A stretch of DNA of 42,111 bases from Bacillota bacterium. Lineage in GTDB: Bacteria > Bacillota_I > Bacilli_A > ML615J-28 > CAG-698. Of the stretch, positions 15,001 to 25,183 are shown piece after piece. Position numbers and translations under genes: made by a program. Positions within the stretch are counted from its first letter, which is position 1. The number at the start of each line of letters is the position of its first letter. The stretch lies in contig JAEEHM010000011.1 in the NCBI GenBank assembly GCA_016280895.1, positions 1 through 42,111 of the forward strand, written 5' to 3'. The notes under the pieces are model-generated. The model was not told the DNA's origin. It searched no databases and was given only the letters and a program-made list of their open reading frames with translations.

Positions 15001-17970
15001 TTATTCAAAGAAATCATCAATATTAGATTTAATAAATCCTAAAATTGATTCTAAATTATCACTAATTTCTACTTCATATTTAAATTCATCTAAATTCATC
15101 TTTAAATCAGCATATTTAGAATTAGTAAAATATCCATTAATAATAACATTACCTTGTCCTTGATTGATTGCTTTAAAATTGATATTTAAAATATCTGTAG
15201 AACTTGAACCATTATTTGTGATTTCTAATACTAATGTGTTATTATCATTTGATACAATATTCTTTTGATATGAAGATGACAAGACAATATCATCTACACT
15301 AATATTTGAAGTATCAATAGTAAGATACAATTTATCAAAATTAGTATTTGTTGAAGAAATAGTATATGTACTAATATCACCAACTCTTAAAATATTATCA
15401 TCAATAATTGCATTCATCTTTGGAATAGTGTTATCAACTGTTACATTAAAGTCTTTAACTGTAAAGTTACCTGCATTATCTTCAATTCTAATACTTATTG
15501 AATGAGTTCCATTATTAAGTGGAATTAATGCACTTGGTGTAAAGCTTACATTAAAGCCATTTGCGATATCTTTGATAATTAAATTATCAATTTGTTTGCC
15601 ATCTAATTTAAAGATGGTTTTTTCTTTATTAATACCACTTTCTAAATCAATCATATCAAATGAAATTGTTTGTTGATTTGAATTAGTTACAGCACTTGGA
15701 ACAATATTTTCAATTGTAGGTAAGATAATATCATCATTAGTAAATCCATATACAGCTCTAAGTCCATCAACATAGATAGAACCATCTAATCTTTCAGATT
15801 CACTTACTGCCATAATACGAACTAAATATTTAACTGATATTGGATATTTAACTGATGTATCGATTGGTGCTTCAAGATATTTCCAGCCTTGCCAATCAAT
15901 ATGACCAAAGTCGGCATATAAAGCTCCACTTGAACCACTTTGTGCATATTGTAATCTAATCCATGCACCTTGAGCCTCAGGTGTAGCATATATCCATACA
16001 CCAATAGCTGTTGGTGTACCAGATATACTTACATTATTTGCTTTTCCGATTTGAGTACCAACAGTACCTGTAGTTTTAGCAAGATTAAAATCTATCTTAA
16101 GTGACTTTTCACCATATCTTACATATCTTAAATCTGTATTGATTGAACAAGATCCACTACCACCACCAATTTGTGTATTTCTCCATGCACCTTCTTTATC
16201 AGTTTCAAAGCCTGATATCTCAATTGGAAGTTGTCCAATAGATACATTTACTTTCGCAGTCAATGTTCCATAAGAAACTGTGATTGTTCCATTTTTACCA
16301 GCATCAGATGTTGCAGTAAAATTACCGCTCTTATCAATTGTACCGATTGCTTCATCGCATTTCCATTTAAATGCTTCATTAGAACAAATTAATAAATTAG
16401 AATCATAATATGCTTTTACAGAAAGTGATACTTTTTCATTAGGTGAAAGAGCTAAATTATTAACACTCGCATATAATTCATCAACCTTATTAGTTACATT
16501 AACGTTTACAGAAGTTGTAGCGCTGCTTGATGTAATAACAATCTTACCACTGCCACTGCCGCTTCTAGCTTTAAACTTATTTCCTTCAACAATCTCACCA
16601 GCTCCATTTTGAACTTCCATTGAATATTCTGGACAATCTTTCTTATTATAATTATTGTCTGTTGCTTTTACAGTAATTGATGTAACAGTATTTTCTAATA
16701 ATTTTAAATCATTAGGATAAGCATGTAATAGAAGAGATGAATCAACATTTGTGTTATAATCTTTTTTAAGCACAAATAAGAAGGCATCAGCATCACTTCT
16801 TTCATCACCATCAGATGGTTTATTTACAGTTGTTACATAATCATCACCAGGAAGTCTAATACCTAGATTAGTAGAACCACCACCATCCATTCTAATAGCA
16901 GCAACGCAACCTAAGCTTTCCATATATTCAGCGCATTCTAAGTCTGTCATACCAACAGCAAGACCAGGTTGTCTACCATCAGCAACATATACTACTATTT
17001 CACCATTTTGTTTGTAGCCTAAAGTTGTACGAGGATGTCTATCATTTCGATCACTTCTTGAATAAAGCTCTTGTTTACAATTCTTACCAGTATAAGAATT
17101 TGTACCTAGGATTTGATAGAAACCAGAAATAGTTTGTGTAACCTTAGTCCAATCAAAGCTATTATCATTGTCTCTTATTTTAATATTAACTTTATCATTT
17201 GCTTTTAAATTACCTAAAGATGTAAGTGATGGACCAACAAGTACTAACTTACCACTTTCTACCTTAGTTCTTGTAGTAGAATTATTAACTGAATCAACTT
17301 TACATTCAATTGTTGAATTTACAAGTAAATCACCTTTTGTGATTGTAAGTACAGCCTCACAAGAATTTGCGAGTGTTTTAGTATCAGATGCAAAATCTCT
17401 AGATATTAAATAAACATAATTATTTTCTGTTTTCTTTTGACGATTTAGATATGTAATATCAATATCACTTCCGCCATTTACATTGAATTTTAAATCAAAA
17501 TTAGGATGGCCAATATATGCAGATCCATCTTCTAATATAGCAAAATTATCATAATTTGTTGAAAGTGGACCACTTGTAGTAACAACTAATCTTTTATTTT
17601 GAATAGTTGTACCAACAGTAACACCATTACTAGTATCAAATGGAGATGCATTAACACCAGCAACTACACTATATCCTTGGCTTTTAGCGAGTTGAATATT
17701 GTGACTAATTTTATCACCACCAAATAATTCTTCTCCAAATACTGCCAAACAATCTACTTGAGTAGATTTTGGATTATACTTTAGTACATATGCTCTTTGT
17801 GGAGAACCATTATTACTTTCAGTATATGTATATTCCATATCTTTAAGAATAGTTCTTGAATATGTATATTTGATTGTTCCAATACTTGCTGCCTTTACCA
17901 TATTTTTTCCATTAACGAATAATAAACTAAATAATAATACAAAAATAAATATTAATATTTTCTTTTTCAT
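15001..17970 (-). CDS. Secreted phosphodiester-glycosidase (NAGPA) family protein with Ig-like, CBM-like and cohesin-like regions
   Basis: Signal peptide; HPRTTLGYKQNGEIVVYVADGRQPGLAVGMTDLECAEYMESLGCVAAIRMDGGGST; Ig-like and jelly-roll-like regions. Confidence 0.85.
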   Translation of the reverse strand: MKKKILIFIFVLLFSLLFVNGKNMVKAASIGTIKYTYSRTILKDMEYTYTESNNGSPQRAYVLKYNPKSTQVDCLAVFGEELFGGDKISHNIQLAKSQGYSVVAGVNASPFDTSNGVTVGTTIQNKRLVVTTSGPLSTNYDNFAILEDGSAYIGHPNFDLKFNVNGGSDIDITYLNRQKKTENNYVYLISRDFASDTKTLANSCEAVLTITKGDLLVNSTIECKVDSVNNSTTRTKVESGKLVLVGPSLTSLGNLKANDKVNIKIRDNDNSFDWTKVTQTISGFYQILGTNSYTGKNCKQELYSRSDRNDRHPRTTLGYKQNGEIVVYVADGRQPGLAVGMTDLECAEYMESLGCVAAIRMDGGGSTNLGIRLPGDDYVTTVNKPSDGDERSDADAFLFVLKKDYNTNVDSSLLLHAYPNDLKLLENTVTSITVKATDNNYNKKDCPEYSMEVQNGAGEIVEGNKFKARSGSGSGKIVITSSSATTSVNVNVTNKVDELYASVNNLALSPNEKVSLSVKAYYDSNLLICSNEAFKWKCDEAIGTIDKSGNFTATSDAGKNGTITVSYGTLTAKVNVSIGQLPIEISGFETDKEGAWRNTQIGGGSGSCSINTDLRYVRYGEKSLKIDFNLAKTTGTVGTQIGKANNVSISGTPTAIGVWIYATPEAQGAWIRLQYAQSGSSGALYADFGHIDWQGWKYLEAPIDTSVKYPISVKYLVRIMAVSESERLDGSIYVDGLRAVYGFTNDDIILPTIENIVPSAVTNSNQQTISFDMIDLESGINKEKTIFKLDGKQIDNLIIKDIANGFNVSFTPSALIPLNNGTHSISIRIEDNAGNFTVKDFNVTVDNTIPKMNAIIDDNILRVGDISTYTISSTNTNFDKLYLTIDTSNISVDDIVLSSSYQKNIVSNDNNTLVLEITNNGSSSTDILNINFKAINQGQGNVIINGYFTNSKYADLKMNLDEFKYEVEISDNLESILGFIKSNIDDFFE

Positions 17971-18060
17971 TTTCTCTCTCCTTTTAAAAATCCAATTATA
18001 TTATATCACTTAATAAACAATAACACAAAGAAAAAGAAGTAATATAAAAATACTTCTTAA

Positions 18061-18840
18061 TTAATCAATAAGATCTAAATGTTTGAAAGCCTTATAAAGG
18101 CCATCATTACTAACATCATCAGTTACATAATCTGCACTTGCTTTTAAAATATCACTTGAATTGCCCATCGCAATTCCATATCCAGCTACTTTAATCATTT
18201 CTACATCATTTAAACCATCACCAATTGCGATAGTATCAATCATATCAATACCTAAATAATCTGCTAAGATTTTTAAACTTTTTGCTTTGGTTCTACCATG
18301 AGGTAAAACATCAAAGCCATATTTACCCCAAGATATGAAATCAAATTCAGGATAGTTCTTTTTAAATTCATTTACTTCATCATTGTTACCAAAGCACCAT
18401 ATTTGATATATATCTTCTTTTAAATAATATTGTTTATCTATCTCAGGCATTTCAAGTCCAAATAATGAATATGCATAATCAACACTTTCATTTCTTTCAT
18501 TTACATATACGCCATCACTAGATACACAGCCATATGGAATATGTGCTTCATCAAAGCCTTTTAATAATCTTTTTAAATCGTCAAGAGAAAAGATATCATT
18601 GTATATAATCTTTCCATTGCTTCTTATTTGTTGACCATTGATTAAAATATAATGATTAATTAATGGTTTTAGTATTTCAATATTAAAAAGTAAGGGGAAA
18701 TGTCTACCAGTTGCAATAACTAATTCATGACCATCTTCTTTTAATTTCTTTAAAGTATCAATTGTTGATTGATGAATTGTGTGATCTTTATTATCTACAA
18801 GTGTTCCATCAATATCAAATATAATCATTTTCTTTTTCAT
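18061..18840 (-). CDS. Cof-type HAD-IIB family hydrolase
   Basis: MIIFDIDGTLVDNKDHTIH, GDGLNDVEMIKVAGYGIAMGNS. Confidence 0.95.
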   Translation of the reverse strand: MKKKMIIFDIDGTLVDNKDHTIHQSTIDTLKKLKEDGHELVIATGRHFPLLFNIEILKPLINHYILINGQQIRSNGKIIYNDIFSLDDLKRLLKGFDEAHIPYGCVSSDGVYVNERNESVDYAYSLFGLEMPEIDKQYYLKEDIYQIWCFGNNDEVNEFKKNYPEFDFISWGKYGFDVLPHGRTKAKSLKILADYLGIDMIDTIAIGDGLNDVEMIKVAGYGIAMGNSSDILKASADYVTDDVSNDGLYKAFKHLDLID

Positions 18841-18957
18841 AATACATTTCCTTAAAACATATATATTATAACAAATTATCTAATTTAATCAATAATATTA
18901 CTTTTATTTTTTTTCATATTTTGATATAATAATAAAGTCAAGGAGGATACTTATTAT

Positions 18958-20634
18958 ATGCGTGCTATTCATAAATTTAAAAATGATGATAACATCAGAG
19001 TATTCGCACTTGGTGGTTTAGGCGAAGTTGGTAAAAACATGTATTGTATCCAACATAATGATGAAATTGTGATTATTGATTCAGGAATATATTTTCCAGA
19101 TTCAATGTATGGTGTCAATTATGTAATTCCATCATTTACCTATTTAAGAGAAAATGAAGATAAAATAGTAGGACTATTTATAACTCATGGTCATGAAGAT
19201 CATATTGGAGCTATTCCTTATTTAATAAAAGAAGTACATATCAAGCATATATATGCATCTGGTTTAGCACTTGGCTTAATTAGAAGCAAATTTGATGAAT
19301 ATGGTATTAGTGCTGATATCATTGAATATGATGATACTTCTATTTATAAATTTAATAATTTTACTATTTCTTTCTTTAGAACAAATCATAGTATTCCTGA
19401 TTCCTTCGGTATTGCGCTTAAAACAAAATATGGTTATATTCTCCATACTGGTGATTTTAAATTTGATTTTACACCACTTGGACCTGCAACTGATTTTGAT
19501 AAATTAACAAAGCTTTCTGATGAAGGAGTATTATTATTGTTATCTGATTCCACAAATGCGAATGTGAATAAATTAAGTTTATCAGAAAGAAAAATAGGTG
19601 AAAGTATTAATAGCTTGTTTTCTAGTATAAAGGGACGTATTATTATATCAACATTTGCGTCTAACGTTTATCGCTTGCAACAAATTGTGGAAGCATCGGT
19701 AGCATTTAAAAGAAAAGTTATTATCTTTGGCCGTTCAATGGAAAAAACAATCAATGTAAGTACAAAGATGAAATATATCAAAGCACCTGCAGATACATTC
19801 ATAAATGCGAGTGATTTAGATATGTATCCACCTAATAGACTAACCATTTTATCTACTGGTAGTCAAGGTGAGCCACTTGCAGCCCTTTCTCGAATTGCGG
19901 ATGGAAGCCATAAATATATCAAAATTAAAGAAGGTGACACAATTATCTTCTCATCTTCTGCTATTCCTGGTAATCAATCAAGTATCAATAATACTATCAA
20001 TAAATTATATAAGTCTGGTGCTAATGTTATTGTAAATAGCCCACTACATGATACTCATACATCAGGACATGCATCTTCTATTGAACTGCAATTGATGTTG
20101 AATCTATGTAAACCTAAATATTTTATGCCAATTCATGGTGAAACTGCAATGTTGAAAAGACATATTGATTTAGCAATTGAAACAGGTATAAAAGAAAGAA
20201 ATTGTTTTGTGCTAAAAAATGGTGAAGTGCTTACATTAAATGATCATAAATGTATCAAACAAGGAACAGTTCCTTGTGGATATACATCAATTGATAATAA
20301 TAAGATGATTATTGATGAAGCAATTATCAAACAAAGAAGAGCCTTAGCTGATAGTGGTGTTGTTGCTATCACGTTTAATATCCGTGATAATCACCTTTTA
20401 GATAAACCTCATTTCAATTCACGTGGTTTTATTTATATGAAACAATCATATGAATTAATCAATGAAATAGAAACAAAGGCCTTAAGATGCGCAAATGCAT
20501 ATTTAATTAAGAACACAAGATTTGGCGAAAAGAAATTTAAGAAACAAATGGAAGAGGAAATTGCTGCTTTCATCTATGAAAAGGTAGAATTAAAACCACT
20601 TGTTGTCGCAATTGTAATTAATATTGAAAATTAA
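18958..20634 (+). CDS. Ribonuclease J
   Basis: FALGGLGEVGKNMYCIQ, THGHEDHIGAIPYLI, HGETAMLKRH; RBS AGGAGG. Confidence 0.95.
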   Translation: MRAIHKFKNDDNIRVFALGGLGEVGKNMYCIQHNDEIVIIDSGIYFPDSMYGVNYVIPSFTYLRENEDKIVGLFITHGHEDHIGAIPYLIKEVHIKHIYASGLALGLIRSKFDEYGISADIIEYDDTSIYKFNNFTISFFRTNHSIPDSFGIALKTKYGYILHTGDFKFDFTPLGPATDFDKLTKLSDEGVLLLLSDSTNANVNKLSLSERKIGESINSLFSSIKGRIIISTFASNVYRLQQIVEASVAFKRKVIIFGRSMEKTINVSTKMKYIKAPADTFINASDLDMYPPNRLTILSTGSQGEPLAALSRIADGSHKYIKIKEGDTIIFSSSAIPGNQSSINNTINKLYKSGANVIVNSPLHDTHTSGHASSIELQLMLNLCKPKYFMPIHGETAMLKRHIDLAIETGIKERNCFVLKNGEVLTLNDHKCIKQGTVPCGYTSIDNNKMIIDEAIIKQRRALADSGVVAITFNIRDNHLLDKPHFNSRGFIYMKQSYELINEIETKALRCANAYLIKNTRFGEKKFKKQMEEEIAAFIYEKVELKPLVVAIVINIEN

Positions 20635-20664
20635 AACACCTTTAGCATTCTAAAGGTGTTTTCT
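20633..20664. terminator. Bidirectional terminator between RNase J and MATE genes
   Basis: AAACACCTTTAGcattCTAAAGGTGTTT. Confidence 0.8.
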
Positions 20665-22052
20665 TATACTTTAATATGTGCCCACTTTAAATGAGTAAGG
20701 CGAGTATTGTTTAAGGTAAAGCGAATTGTTTGGTCAATAAACATACCAATCCAAGAACCAAGTAGACCTAAACCAATTGGATAACATAATAGAAATGATA
20801 ATATCGGTCTAACAATCGCAACAGATAACATTGATGTTTTAGCAGTAAACGATACATCACCAGCACCTCTTAATGCACCGGTTGTTACCCATTGTAAGCT
20901 TTGAGGAATGATTACAAATACTGCAATCTTTAAAGTAGTACTTGCTCCCTCTATTACATTTATATCATTTGAGAATAATTTTGATACTGGTATTCTAAAT
21001 AAATATATCAAACTAATCATGATTAAACCTAAATTAAAAGAACACAACTGACAAATACGAGCATATGCGAATGCAAGTGTTGGCTTTTTAGCACCTAAAG
21101 ATCTTCCAACCAAAGCAGCAGCTCCAATTGAAAAACCATCGGTTATATTAAATGCAAGACTAATACAACCACTGATGATAGCATTCATCGCAACTACTTC
21201 TGTTCCTAAATTGTTGACAATGACAGCAATAATATAAAATCCAAAGCGCATGAATAATTGTTCGATGAAGGCTGGAGTTGATACAGTAATCAAATTCTTT
21301 ACATTAGCCTTATCAAAATGCCAATCATCGCCTTTTTCTATCTTAATGAATCCTTTTCTAAATCTAAGTATCAAGATACATACAATAAATGCAACAGTAT
21401 TACCAATTGATGTTGCAATAGCAGCACCACTAACACCTAATTGTGGAAAGCCAAAATTACCATATATCAAACAATAATTTAAAAACACATTTACAGCGTT
21501 CGCGATAATATTCACAAATAAGGTAACTCTTGTATTTCCTTCTGCTCTTAATGCAGCACAAATAGCAAGACGTAAGTAATTAAAAATTGATGCACTACTT
21601 ACAATACGAAAATATGCACAAGCCAAATCAATTGTATCTTCATTAGCGCCAGTTAGAATTAAGAAAGGTCTTGCAAGTGATATTGAAAGAATGGTAAATA
21701 CAGCACCAACTATCGCACATACGATGATAGCTTGCCGTACTGTCTTTCTCGCATCGGCCTCATCACCTTCACCCTTTCGTCTCGAAACGACTGCAGTAAT
21801 ACCAGCAGATAAGCCAAAGGCTGCTGCAAGCGTGATAAATATTGGTTGCTGACAAATACTTACCGAAGCCAGTGCATCTGTACCCAAGCTACCAACCATC
21901 ATTGTGTCAATTAAACCAATGACACCAATTAATAAAGTTTCTAAAGCTGCAGGAATTGATATCTTTAAAATGTTTAATAAAATTTTAGATGCACGAGGTA
22001 TTTCTTCTTTTCCAAAAGTATTAATCGTGCGTTTAGTAATTAAAAATCCCAT
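20664..22052 (-). CDS. MATE-family efflux transporter
   Basis: 462 aa, ~12 TM; ISIPAALETLLIGVIGLIDTMMVGSLG typical of MATE. Confidence 0.93.
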   Translation of the reverse strand: MGFLITKRTINTFGKEEIPRASKILLNILKISIPAALETLLIGVIGLIDTMMVGSLGTDALASVSICQQPIFITLAAAFGLSAGITAVVSRRKGEGDEADARKTVRQAIIVCAIVGAVFTILSISLARPFLILTGANEDTIDLACAYFRIVSSASIFNYLRLAICAALRAEGNTRVTLFVNIIANAVNVFLNYCLIYGNFGFPQLGVSGAAIATSIGNTVAFIVCILILRFRKGFIKIEKGDDWHFDKANVKNLITVSTPAFIEQLFMRFGFYIIAVIVNNLGTEVVAMNAIISGCISLAFNITDGFSIGAAALVGRSLGAKKPTLAFAYARICQLCSFNLGLIMISLIYLFRIPVSKLFSNDINVIEGASTTLKIAVFVIIPQSLQWVTTGALRGAGDVSFTAKTSMLSVAIVRPILSFLLCYPIGLGLLGSWIGMFIDQTIRFTLNNTRLTHLKWAHIKV

Positions 22053-22121
22053 AAATAATACCTATATTTATATATTATATTCCTATTAGTATACATATGC
22101 AAACAAATATGCATTTTAATT

Positions 22122-22156
22122 TAAAAATAACTTATATGTTTTCATATAAGTTATTT
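22122..22156 (-). terminator. Terminator of the exonuclease-like gene
   Basis: AATAACTTATATGttttCATATAAGTTATT. Confidence 0.75.
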
Positions 22157-22993
22157 ATTAATTTCTTCTTTAAACATATGGAAAATATCACGTTCAACAA
22201 TTGCATCTTCTAAAGCATCATGACTTTGTTTCTCCATATCCTTATTTGTCATCTCTTGATAAGTATTAAATAAACCCATTTCTTGTTTGTAATTATAATA
22301 ATTCTTAATTACATGCATTAGATTCATATATCTACTTCTAACATCTAATGGTTTTAAATGATTCAATTTAAAACTCTTTTCAATGTTTAAACAATCATTT
22401 CTTCCCCAAGCAATAATCTTAGGATCATATTCCTTAATTAATCTTTCAAGTAATTGATAAAACTCAATATATGAGCAAGCATCATCAAATACAGAATTAT
22501 CAATTGATAAGAAATTCATTGTTTGACGATTGATATAATTGCTGTAAACTGGTCTTATGAAGCTAGAGCCTTGATATAATACTTTGCCATCTTCATCTTC
22601 AAGCACCATACCATATTGAATAATTTCTGATACAGAATATGCATATGGACTAAGAAGAGAAAATTCTAAATCAAGGAATAATCTTTTATGTCTTTGATTA
22701 ATTAAGTTCTTTACTTCATCTTGAATATTGTGTAAATCATAATAAACTGTTATACCACGACGAGATGATTGACTGATTTTAATGAAATAATCAACTTCTT
22801 GACATTTAATATTGGAATGAATTACATAATCTTCACTTGCTTCAAAACAAACATATGGCATTTTAAATAAATATGATTTAAAATCTTTCATATTTTTATT
22901 TGTAAGGTGAAAATATTGTAATGTTCCTTTAACGATTATTGAGAATAATCTTTCCTTTTTGTCTACATAATGTACTTTTCCATATATTTCCAT
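22151..22993 (-). CDS. DEDDh-type exonuclease-like protein with extra N-terminal domain
   Basis: FLDLEFSLLS (DxE), IIAWGRNDCLNI, QSHDALEDAIVERDIF (HxxxxD). Confidence 0.7.
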   Translation of the reverse strand: MEIYGKVHYVDKKERLFSIIVKGTLQYFHLTNKNMKDFKSYLFKMPYVCFEASEDYVIHSNIKCQEVDYFIKISQSSRRGITVYYDLHNIQDEVKNLINQRHKRLFLDLEFSLLSPYAYSVSEIIQYGMVLEDEDGKVLYQGSSFIRPVYSNYINRQTMNFLSIDNSVFDDACSYIEFYQLLERLIKEYDPKIIAWGRNDCLNIEKSFKLNHLKPLDVRSRYMNLMHVIKNYYNYKQEMGLFNTYQEMTNKDMEKQSHDALEDAIVERDIFHMFKEEINK

Positions 22994-23007
22994 AAATGTT
23001 TCCTTTT

Positions 23008-24747
23008 CTATATAATCCTATAAGCCTTTAAGATTTCTTCCTTTTGATAATCATTTAATTTTAACTTATCAAGATCTCTTTTAAAATCATCTGATGAAAG
23101 AAGTTTTAAGATTTGATTCTTTTTAACCTTACCAATTCCTTTTATTTCATCAAGCTTTGATGTAAATAAATTCTTGTTGTGGGTTGATCTAAAGAAAGAT
23201 ATCGCAAAACGATGCACTTCTTCTTGAATTGCTTCCATCATATGGAATAAATAAGATCCTTTTTCAATTGGAATTTCCTTATCATTATAGAATAATGCTC
23301 TTGTTTTATGATTATCATCTTTAACAAGACCTAGTACTTCAATATGTTGGTTAATATCAGCAAGTGCTTTTTTACAACTATCAACTTGTAGCTTGCCACC
23401 ATCCATAATGATTAAATCTGGCTTATTTTCTATATCCTTATATCTTCTAGTAACTACCTCGTACATTGTAGCTACATCATTGGCTCCTACAACAGTTTTA
23501 ACTTTAAATTTGCGATATAAATTTTTAGCCTTCTTACCATCGATATATACAACCATGGCACTTACGGCAGATGCACCTTGAATATTAGAATTATCAAAGG
23601 CTTCTACCTTGTGAATTTCAAAGCCTAATAAATCAGATAAGTCTTTGAATGTTTTTTCAGTTCTTTGATATTCAAGTTCTTTCTTTCTTATTAGATTATC
23701 AATCTTATTTTTCGCATTATCGCAAACAAGTTTAACTAATTCTAGGTTCTTTCCCATCTTTGGAGATATTACCTTAGCATCTAATAAATCATTAAATGAT
23801 TGTAATTCTTCACTATCAATATCTTTTAAAAAGATTTGTTTGGGAAGGGGGTTGTTTTCTACCAAGTAAAAATTATACACAAATTCTTGATATTTTTCAA
23901 CTATATTTCCATCATTTTCAAATAAATATCCATTTCTTTCAATCATCTTACCTTCTCTAATATGAAATACTTGGATACTTAAATAATCATCATTATTAAA
24001 ATAGCCAAATACATCTGTATCAGAAATATGTTCTTCCATTTTTTGTCTTTGACTAACTTGTTCTAAAGAATTAATGATATTACGATATTCAATAGCCTTC
24101 TCAAAATCTAAATTATCACTAGCTTCATTCATCAAAACTTTGAATTTTTTGATTTCATCATGAACATTTCCTCTTAAGATACTATTGATTTTATTTTTAA
24201 TATCATCATATATACTTTTATCAACCTTATTAATACATGGTGCTAAGCATTGACCCATATGATAGTACAAACATTCCTTCTTAGGAAGTACTCTACATTT
24301 CCTTAATGGATACATTCTATTTAATAAATCAACTACTTCTTTAGCTGCATATGCGTTTGGATATGGCCCATATACCTTGCCTTTTTGTTTTTTGATATCT
24401 CTAGTATATAAAATCCTTGGATTTGTTTCATTGGTAAGGACAATATATGGATACATCTTATCATCAGTTAAACTGATGTTGTATTTTGGCATATGTTTTT
24501 TAATTAAATTGATTTCTAATACTAAAGCTTCTTCCTCAGTTGAGGTAATGATATATTCTAAATCATTAATCTCACTAACAAGTTTGGTTGTTTTAGCATT
24601 ATGTGAACCTACAAAATAACTTTTAACACGATTTTTTAGATTCTTTGCTTTTCCAACATATATGATTGTACCATCTTTATCAAAGTATTGATAAGATCCT
24701 GGTTTATCTGGAAGCAATTCTAGTTTTTGTTTGATAATTTCGTTCAT
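23008..24747 (-). CDS. uvrC: Excinuclease ABC subunit C
   Basis: GIY-YIG: LPDKPGSYQYFDKDGTIIYVGKAKNLKNRVKSYF; UVR motif; C-terminal HhH. Confidence 0.97.
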   Translation of the reverse strand: MNEIIKQKLELLPDKPGSYQYFDKDGTIIYVGKAKNLKNRVKSYFVGSHNAKTTKLVSEINDLEYIITSTEEEALVLEINLIKKHMPKYNISLTDDKMYPYIVLTNETNPRILYTRDIKKQKGKVYGPYPNAYAAKEVVDLLNRMYPLRKCRVLPKKECLYYHMGQCLAPCINKVDKSIYDDIKNKINSILRGNVHDEIKKFKVLMNEASDNLDFEKAIEYRNIINSLEQVSQRQKMEEHISDTDVFGYFNNDDYLSIQVFHIREGKMIERNGYLFENDGNIVEKYQEFVYNFYLVENNPLPKQIFLKDIDSEELQSFNDLLDAKVISPKMGKNLELVKLVCDNAKNKIDNLIRKKELEYQRTEKTFKDLSDLLGFEIHKVEAFDNSNIQGASAVSAMVVYIDGKKAKNLYRKFKVKTVVGANDVATMYEVVTRRYKDIENKPDLIIMDGGKLQVDSCKKALADINQHIEVLGLVKDDNHKTRALFYNDKEIPIEKGSYLFHMMEAIQEEVHRFAISFFRSTHNKNLFTSKLDEIKGIGKVKKNQILKLLSSDDFKRDLDKLKLNDYQKEEILKAYRII

Positions 24748-24801
24748 AATACATACCACTTAATATAAATAAAGTATATCATAATTACAAAGATATTGCA
24801 A

Positions 24802-24836
24802 AATAAAAAGAGACTAATTATTTAGTCTCGTTTTTA
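24802..24836 (-). terminator. Terminator of the nusA-rbfA operon
   Basis: AAAGAGACTAattattTAGTCTCGTTTTT; overlaps the last rbfA codons. Confidence 0.75.
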
Positions 24837-25183
24837 TTTGCTTCTTTTTCTCTAATTTCCGCAAGTATTTTTTCTATTCTTTCACCAGTTTCTAAGCTAA
24901 TATCATATTTAAAGATAAGTTCAGGAACTTTTTTAACTTGAATTCTTTTAGCAAGAATAGTTCTAATATATGGTTTTGCTTCATTAAATACTTTAGAAGA
25001 GTTTTCTTGTTGGCTTTCATTACCAAATACTGTGTAAAATACAGTAGCAATTGATAAATCATTAGTTAAATTAACATTTGTGATGCTCACAAATTTGATT
25101 CTATCATCTTTGATATCTCTCATAATGATATCACCAAGCTCACGAGCGATGATTTTTTCTAATCTTTCCTTCTTAAAAGCCAT
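24818..25183 (-). CDS. rbfA: Ribosome-binding factor A
   Basis: RLEKIIARELGDIIMRDIKDDRIKFVSITNVNLTNDLSIATVFYTVFG. Confidence 0.95.
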   Translation of the reverse strand: MAFKKERLEKIIARELGDIIMRDIKDDRIKFVSITNVNLTNDLSIATVFYTVFGNESQQENSSKVFNEAKPYIRTILAKRIQVKKVPELIFKYDISLETGERIEKILAEIREKEANKNETK

